Of a stretch of 8,081 bases of DNA, positions 5,070 to 8,081 are shown piece by piece. Source of the stretch: JAFMIT01 sp044341215 (GTDB lineage Bacteria; Actinomycetota; Actinomycetes; S36-B12; UBA5976); contig JBIISC010000042.1 of NCBI GenBank assembly GCA_044341215.1, forward strand, positions 1 to 8,081, written 5' to 3'. The stretch's first letter is position 1; each line of letters opens with the position of its first letter. The position numbers were made by a program, and so were the translations under genes. The notes under the pieces were generated by a model that saw nothing but the letters and a program-made list of their open reading frames with translations, was not told the DNA's origin and did no database searches.

Positions 5070-5083
5070 AAATTCCTGCCATG
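5070..5083 (+). repeat. 14-bp sequence at the terC start, inverted copy of the one at the yaaA start
   Basis: AAATTCCTGCCATG covers the terC start codon and 11 bases before it, identical to minus-strand 4432-4419 at yaaA. TAAATT at 5069-5074 fits a -10 box six bases before the ATG, so transcription could begin at the start codon. No Shine-Dalgarno is visible. Confidence 0.75.
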
Positions 5084-6085
5084 GAAATTGGCTTAAACAT
5101 TTGGATTGCACTGTCAGCTGTATTGATTGGTTTGTTACTTCTAGATTTTTTCACAACTCGAAAACCACATGAAGTTGGCTTTAAGGAAGCCGCTGGATGG
5201 TCGATTTTCTACATTGCTGTAGCGATTGCTTTTGGCATCTGGGTCTGGGTTAGTCATGGTTCTGAATATGGCACTGAGTACTTCGCGGCTTACTTGGTTG
5301 AGAAATCTCTCTCGGTAGACAACCTATTTGTTTTTGCAATTATTTTGGCTCAATTTGCCGTACCAACAATTTTGCATCAAAGAGTGCTGCTTTTTGGTGT
5401 TGCACTAGCACTGGTTATGCGAGGAATTTTCATCGCAGTTGGTGCTGCTGCGTTGCAGGCATTTGCCTTTACGTTTGTAATTTTTGGTGCAATCTTGATT
5501 TGGACGGGTATCAAGCTTTTCCAGCATTGGGATGAAGATCCAGATCCTTCTGAAAATAAATCTGTAGCTTTAATCCGCAAAATGATTCCAGTAACAACCG
5601 AATTTCATGGCGAAAAGGCATTTGTAAAGATTGACGGAAAACGTTTTGCAACCCCACTAATGCTAGTGATGGTTGCTGTTGCGTCAACAGATTTACTTTT
5701 CGCCCTAGATTCAATTCCAGCAACATTTGGCGTTACCCAAGAACCATTCTTGGTATTCACAGCAAACGCATTTGCTTTGTTAGGTTTACGAGCTCTTTAC
5801 TTCTTACTTCAAAGCTTGTTGTCTAAGTTGGTTTACCTATCGATTGGCTTGTCTGCAATCTTGGTGTTTATCGGTATAAAACTGATTTTGACTTACGCTC
5901 ATGAGGCGCCATGGCTAATCGATCAAGGGATTTTGGTGCCAAAGATTTCAATCGCCTTTAGTCTCGCAGCTATCGCACTAATTTTGGTGGTAGCAACAAT
6001 TGCTAGTGCGATAAAGGTTCGCAAAGACCCTTCTGCAACGGCTCATGCTGGCCGTATGTCTGATCCAATAAAAGAAGAAAACTAA
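5081..6085 (+). CDS. TerC/Alx family integral membrane protein
   Basis: Polytopic inner-membrane protein of 334 residues. The family was named for tellurite resistance; several members (Alx, MeeF/MeeY types) are linked to manganese export and metal homeostasis, so cation export is the likeliest role. About eight or nine hydrophobic segments are readable, starting at 5-23 and ending near 290-312, followed by a charged cytoplasmic tail. The two signature motifs with membrane acidic residues are present: EKSLSVDNLFVF (Glu74, Asp80) and STDLLFALDSIPA (Asp204, Asp210). A polar loop at 150-190 separates the halves. The ATG at 5081 gives a normal N-terminus; it has no Shine-Dalgarno and is likely leaderless. 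It lies 44 nt after the end of rnpB, too little for a yybP-ykoY riboswitch. The stop overlaps that of the convergent ABC-F gene. Family assignment is firm; the ion is inferred. Confidence 0.94.
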   Translation: MEIGLNIWIALSAVLIGLLLLDFFTTRKPHEVGFKEAAGWSIFYIAVAIAFGIWVWVSHGSEYGTEYFAAYLVEKSLSVDNLFVFAIILAQFAVPTILHQRVLLFGVALALVMRGIFIAVGAAALQAFAFTFVIFGAILIWTGIKLFQHWDEDPDPSENKSVALIRKMIPVTTEFHGEKAFVKIDGKRFATPLMLVMVAVASTDLLFALDSIPATFGVTQEPFLVFTANAFALLGLRALYFLLQSLLSKLVYLSIGLSAILVFIGIKLILTYAHEAPWLIDQGILVPKISIAFSLAAIALILVVATIASAIKVRKDPSATAHAGRMSDPIKEEN

Positions 6086-7845
6086 TCTCTATCGCTGAGT
6101 GCAAGCCAGAGTTCTTCTAGTTTGTGTTTTTCTTCTTGAAGGTTGGCGTTTTTAGCGTCTAATTCTTTCAAAGCCGCAAAATCACTTGCCTTTTCAGCCA
6201 TCTCTACGTGGATTTTAGATATTTGCGAATCCACTTTGGTGATTTGCCTTTCGACCCGGCCAAGTTCTTTCTTATTCTCACGGGACTGCGCTGCACTTGA
6301 TGATGATTTGGACTGTTCTTGTGATGCGGAAGGAATGTTGATTTGGGCACTTCTGAGTTCAAGATACTGATCTATGCCTCTAGGTAAATCTAATAACTTT
6401 TGGTCGCCAAGAAGTCCTACGAAGTTGTCGCATACTCGTTCTAGGAAGTAACGATCGTGAGAAACCACCAAAATAGTTCCAGCGAAACTATCTAGCAAGT
6501 CTTCTAATGCTGCCAATGTTTCAACATCGAAATCATTAGTCGGCTCATCTAGGAACAGTACGTTCGGTTCAGACATTAGAAGGCGAGTTAGTTGCAAACG
6601 CCTACGTTCACCACCTGATAGATCTCTAACGGGTGTCCATTGGGATTCGGTTGTAAACCCGAGGCGTTCGCATAGTTGCGATGCTGAAAGGGTGCGGCCT
6701 TTTCCGATTTCCACATGCTTGGCGATACTTTCAACTGCTTCTAGCACGCGCTGGTTTGGATCGAGTTCCTCAAGGTGTTGCGAAAGATAGGCGAGTTTTA
6801 CAGTCTTGCCTCGTACAAGGTGTCCGCTCTTGACGGCAATATCTCCCGCAAGAGTTTTAAGTAGGGTGGTTTTGCCAGCGCCGTTGATTCCAACAATGCC
6901 AATTCGCTGACCTGGTCCAACATTCCAATCAAGTCTTGAAATTAATAGGTTTGTGCCAATCGCAACGTCTGCATCTTGTAATTCAAAAACTGTTTTACCA
7001 AGCCGAGCACTGGCAAAAGCAAGAAGTTCCACATTGTCCCGAGGTGCAGGTTCGGCTGATATCAATTCGTTTGCGGCGTCAATTCGAAACTTTGGTTTTG
7101 CAGTTCGAGCTGGAGCGCCACGTCGAAGCCATGCTAGTTCTTTGCGGATCAAATTATTACGTTTAATATTTTCAGTATTGCCCTGTCGTTCTCGTTCAGC
7201 TTTTGCCAATACAAAAGCTGAGTACCCGCCTTCGTAGCTTTCAACTTTTCCGCGGATAACTTCCCACATTTCTTCACAGACTTCATCTAAGAACCAGCGA
7301 TCGTGTGTTACGACTACTAATGCAACATCGTTCAAATTCTTCAAGTGATTTGCAAGCCAGGAAACCGCTTCAACATCTAGATGGTTTGTAGGTTCGTCGA
7401 GTAATAAGACATCAGGTTTGTCTATTAGGAGTTTTGCTAACGAGATGCGTCGCTTTTCCCCACCGGAAAGTGGTGCAATATCTCGATCCAAAAATTGCTC
7501 GCCACCAAGTAGTTCAGTAACAACTTCACGATTTGCACTGTTTCGAATCCATGAATTCTCATCATCTCCATGAAATAAGAATTCACGGACGGTTTTAATT
7601 GTTCCAAAATTGTCAACCTGATTTAAAGTGCCGATGGTGACGCCATTAGATACCGAAAGGCGGCCAGAATCTATTTGGGTTAGGCCGGCTAAGACTCCAA
7701 GCAGGGTGGATTTGCCGCCGCCATTGCGGCCCACAATTCCAGTGCGATTACCTTGGATTACACCAATGGAGATGCCATCCAAGACTTTGCCTTTGCCGAA
7801 GTCCAGGCTTGCATTTTCGAGGTTAATTAGGTTGCGAGGTGCCAC
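6082..7845 (-). CDS. ABC-F family ATPase, Uup-like
   Basis: Soluble twin-ATPase protein of the ABC-F family, whose members act on ribosomes (translation factors, ribosome rescue, antibiotic protection) or, for Uup, also affect transposon excision and ribosome assembly. The 587 residues hold two complete ATPase domains: Walker A GRNGGGKST at 39-47 and GINGAGKTT at 319-327; signature LSGGE at 126-130 and 409-413; Walker B plus catalytic Glu151 (LLLDEPTNHLD) and Glu434 (LFLDEPTNDFD); switch histidines His181 and His462. No membrane segments are present. The linker contains LRRGAPARTAKPKFRIDAA, which, with the NDFD variant, resembles Uup more than EttA. A serine-rich hinge near 510-520 leads to a C-terminal coiled coil (about 525-585) as in Uup. 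The start is GTG 7845, with AAAGG five bases upstream. That ribosome binding site lies inside an inverted repeat. It converges with terC and diverges from the aldehyde dehydrogenase gene. Confidence 0.93.
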   Translation of the reverse strand: MAPRNLINLENASLDFGKGKVLDGISIGVIQGNRTGIVGRNGGGKSTLLGVLAGLTQIDSGRLSVSNGVTIGTLNQVDNFGTIKTVREFLFHGDDENSWIRNSANREVVTELLGGEQFLDRDIAPLSGGEKRRISLAKLLIDKPDVLLLDEPTNHLDVEAVSWLANHLKNLNDVALVVVTHDRWFLDEVCEEMWEVIRGKVESYEGGYSAFVLAKAERERQGNTENIKRNNLIRKELAWLRRGAPARTAKPKFRIDAANELISAEPAPRDNVELLAFASARLGKTVFELQDADVAIGTNLLISRLDWNVGPGQRIGIVGINGAGKTTLLKTLAGDIAVKSGHLVRGKTVKLAYLSQHLEELDPNQRVLEAVESIAKHVEIGKGRTLSASQLCERLGFTTESQWTPVRDLSGGERRRLQLTRLLMSEPNVLFLDEPTNDFDVETLAALEDLLDSFAGTILVVSHDRYFLERVCDNFVGLLGDQKLLDLPRGIDQYLELRSAQINIPSASQEQSKSSSSAAQSRENKKELGRVERQITKVDSQISKIHVEMAEKASDFAALKELDAKNANLQEEKHKLEELWLALSDRD

Positions 7846-7847
7846 TG

Positions 7848-7867
7848 GCGCCTTTCTCTATAGGCGC
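7848..7867 (-). promoter_or_regulatory. Inverted repeat covering the ABC-F gene's ribosome binding site
   Basis: GCGCCT (7848-7853) and AGGCGC (7862-7867) are perfect complements with an 8-nt loop. On the minus strand the downstream arm includes the AGG of the Shine-Dalgarno two bases before the GTG, so the hairpin would hide it. Whether the upstream arm is in the mRNA depends on the start site: a weak CTGGCA/GACAAT pair would start transcription within it. Confidence 0.4.
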
Positions 7868-7911
7868 ATTGTCTCAAGGGGGTAGCCTTCTGCCAGATTT
7901 CGGGAGTGCAA

Positions 7912-8081
7912 ATGACGAAAATATCTTCCCCAACCGGGTTGTTGATCGATGGCAAGTGGGTAACTGGTTCCAACAAGATGGACGTAATTGACCCATCTTC
8001 TAATCAGGTTTTAGCCCAAGTTGCTGATGCCACCATGGCAGAAGTTGATGCTGCGATTGATAGCGCCTCAACAGCCTTCAA
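7912..8081 (+). CDS. NAD(P)-dependent aldehyde dehydrogenase, N-terminal fragment; continues past the right edge
   Basis: The first 56 codons read MTKISSPTGLLIDGKWV followed by a VIDPSSNQVLAQVADA block and EVDAAIDSASTAF. This is the standard opening of the aldehyde dehydrogenase superfamily: the (I/N)DG(K/E)W strand, the DP(S/A)xxxVLAxV segment, and the first helix of the NAD-binding domain. Such enzymes oxidise aldehydes to acids in the cytosol. The beginning resembles succinate-semialdehyde and related dehydrogenases, but the catalytic Cys and Glu lie outside the window, so the substrate cannot be named. The ATG at 7912 follows GGGAG at 7902-7906; an in-frame GTG at 7906 is a less likely alternative. 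The gene diverges from the ABC-F gene with a 66-nt gap, so both promoters must overlap there or nearly so. Confidence 0.88.
   Translation, partial: MTKISSPTGLLIDGKWVTGSNKMDVIDPSSNQVLAQVADATMAEVDAAIDSASTAF

Noticed and set aside
5037..5080. Manganese (yybP-ykoY) riboswitch before terC
   Set aside because: Only 44 nt separate rnpB from the start codon, too short for that riboswitch, and no matching conserved loops are seen.
7870..7911. Alternative GTG start (7906) and GGTAG/CTGCC hairpin before the aldehyde dehydrogenase gene
   Set aside because: The hairpin is five pairs with a wobble and likely chance; GGGAG is better spaced for the ATG at 7912.
1..8081. CRISPR array, insertion sequence, integrase, phage or defence system
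   Set aside because: No regularly spaced repeats, transposase-like or integrase-like frames, or terminal repeats around a cargo; apart from the short gaps all coding space is taken by housekeeping families.

Overview
This 8.1 kb window is a gene-dense piece of bacterial chromosome. It is most likely from an actinobacterium with low GC for that phylum: roughly mid-40s percent GC by eye, not computed. Three things point to Actinobacteria: a homodimeric-type AceE pyruvate dehydrogenase E1, the actinobacterial family DUF3052 next to an AhpE-type peroxiredoxin, and an RNase P RNA with actinobacterial-style sequence. The order aceE / DUF3052 / ahpE / zinc-ribbon protein / RNase HI recalls the Rv2241-Rv2228c neighbourhood of Mycobacterium tuberculosis as I remember it. 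Streamlined freshwater Actinobacteria (acI / Nanopelagicales-like) would fit the base composition and short gaps, but that placement is an inference.

Left part (1-2279): the 5' two fifths of aceE run off the left edge on the minus strand. They diverge from a plus-strand pair, a DUF3052 protein and ahpE. The 177-bp divergent gap holds three GCCAAA repeats and a hairpin just upstream of the aceE ribosome binding site.

Middle part (2280-4421): a tRNA-Val(UAC) gene without encoded CCA is followed by a coiled-coil/C4 zinc-ribbon protein and a stand-alone RNase HI, 8 nt apart on the plus strand. They converge on yaaA (peroxide/iron stress family) on the minus strand.

RNA island (4422-5080): between the outward-facing yaaA and terC lies the complete RNase P RNA gene rnpB, with a readable promoter and an unusually long P1 helix that ends in the U-rich 3' tail. 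The 200 bp before rnpB contain no convincing gene. They are packed with hairpins, including a three-segment alternative pairing and a perfect 12-bp stem, and may be an unannotated small RNA or attenuator. The translation starts of yaaA and terC share an exact 14-bp sequence, so the island is flanked by an inverted repeat.

Right part (5081-8081): terC (TerC/Alx membrane family) converges with a Uup-like ABC-F ATPase gene, with overlapping stop codons. The ABC-F gene diverges from the beginning of an aldehyde dehydrogenase gene cut by the right edge.

Functionally this is mostly housekeeping: central carbon metabolism, peroxide detoxification, tRNA supply and processing, R-loop removal and ribosome-associated ATPase. 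AhpE, YaaA and TerC families all touch oxidative or metal stress. I see no mobile element, CRISPR array, phage gene or defence gene.
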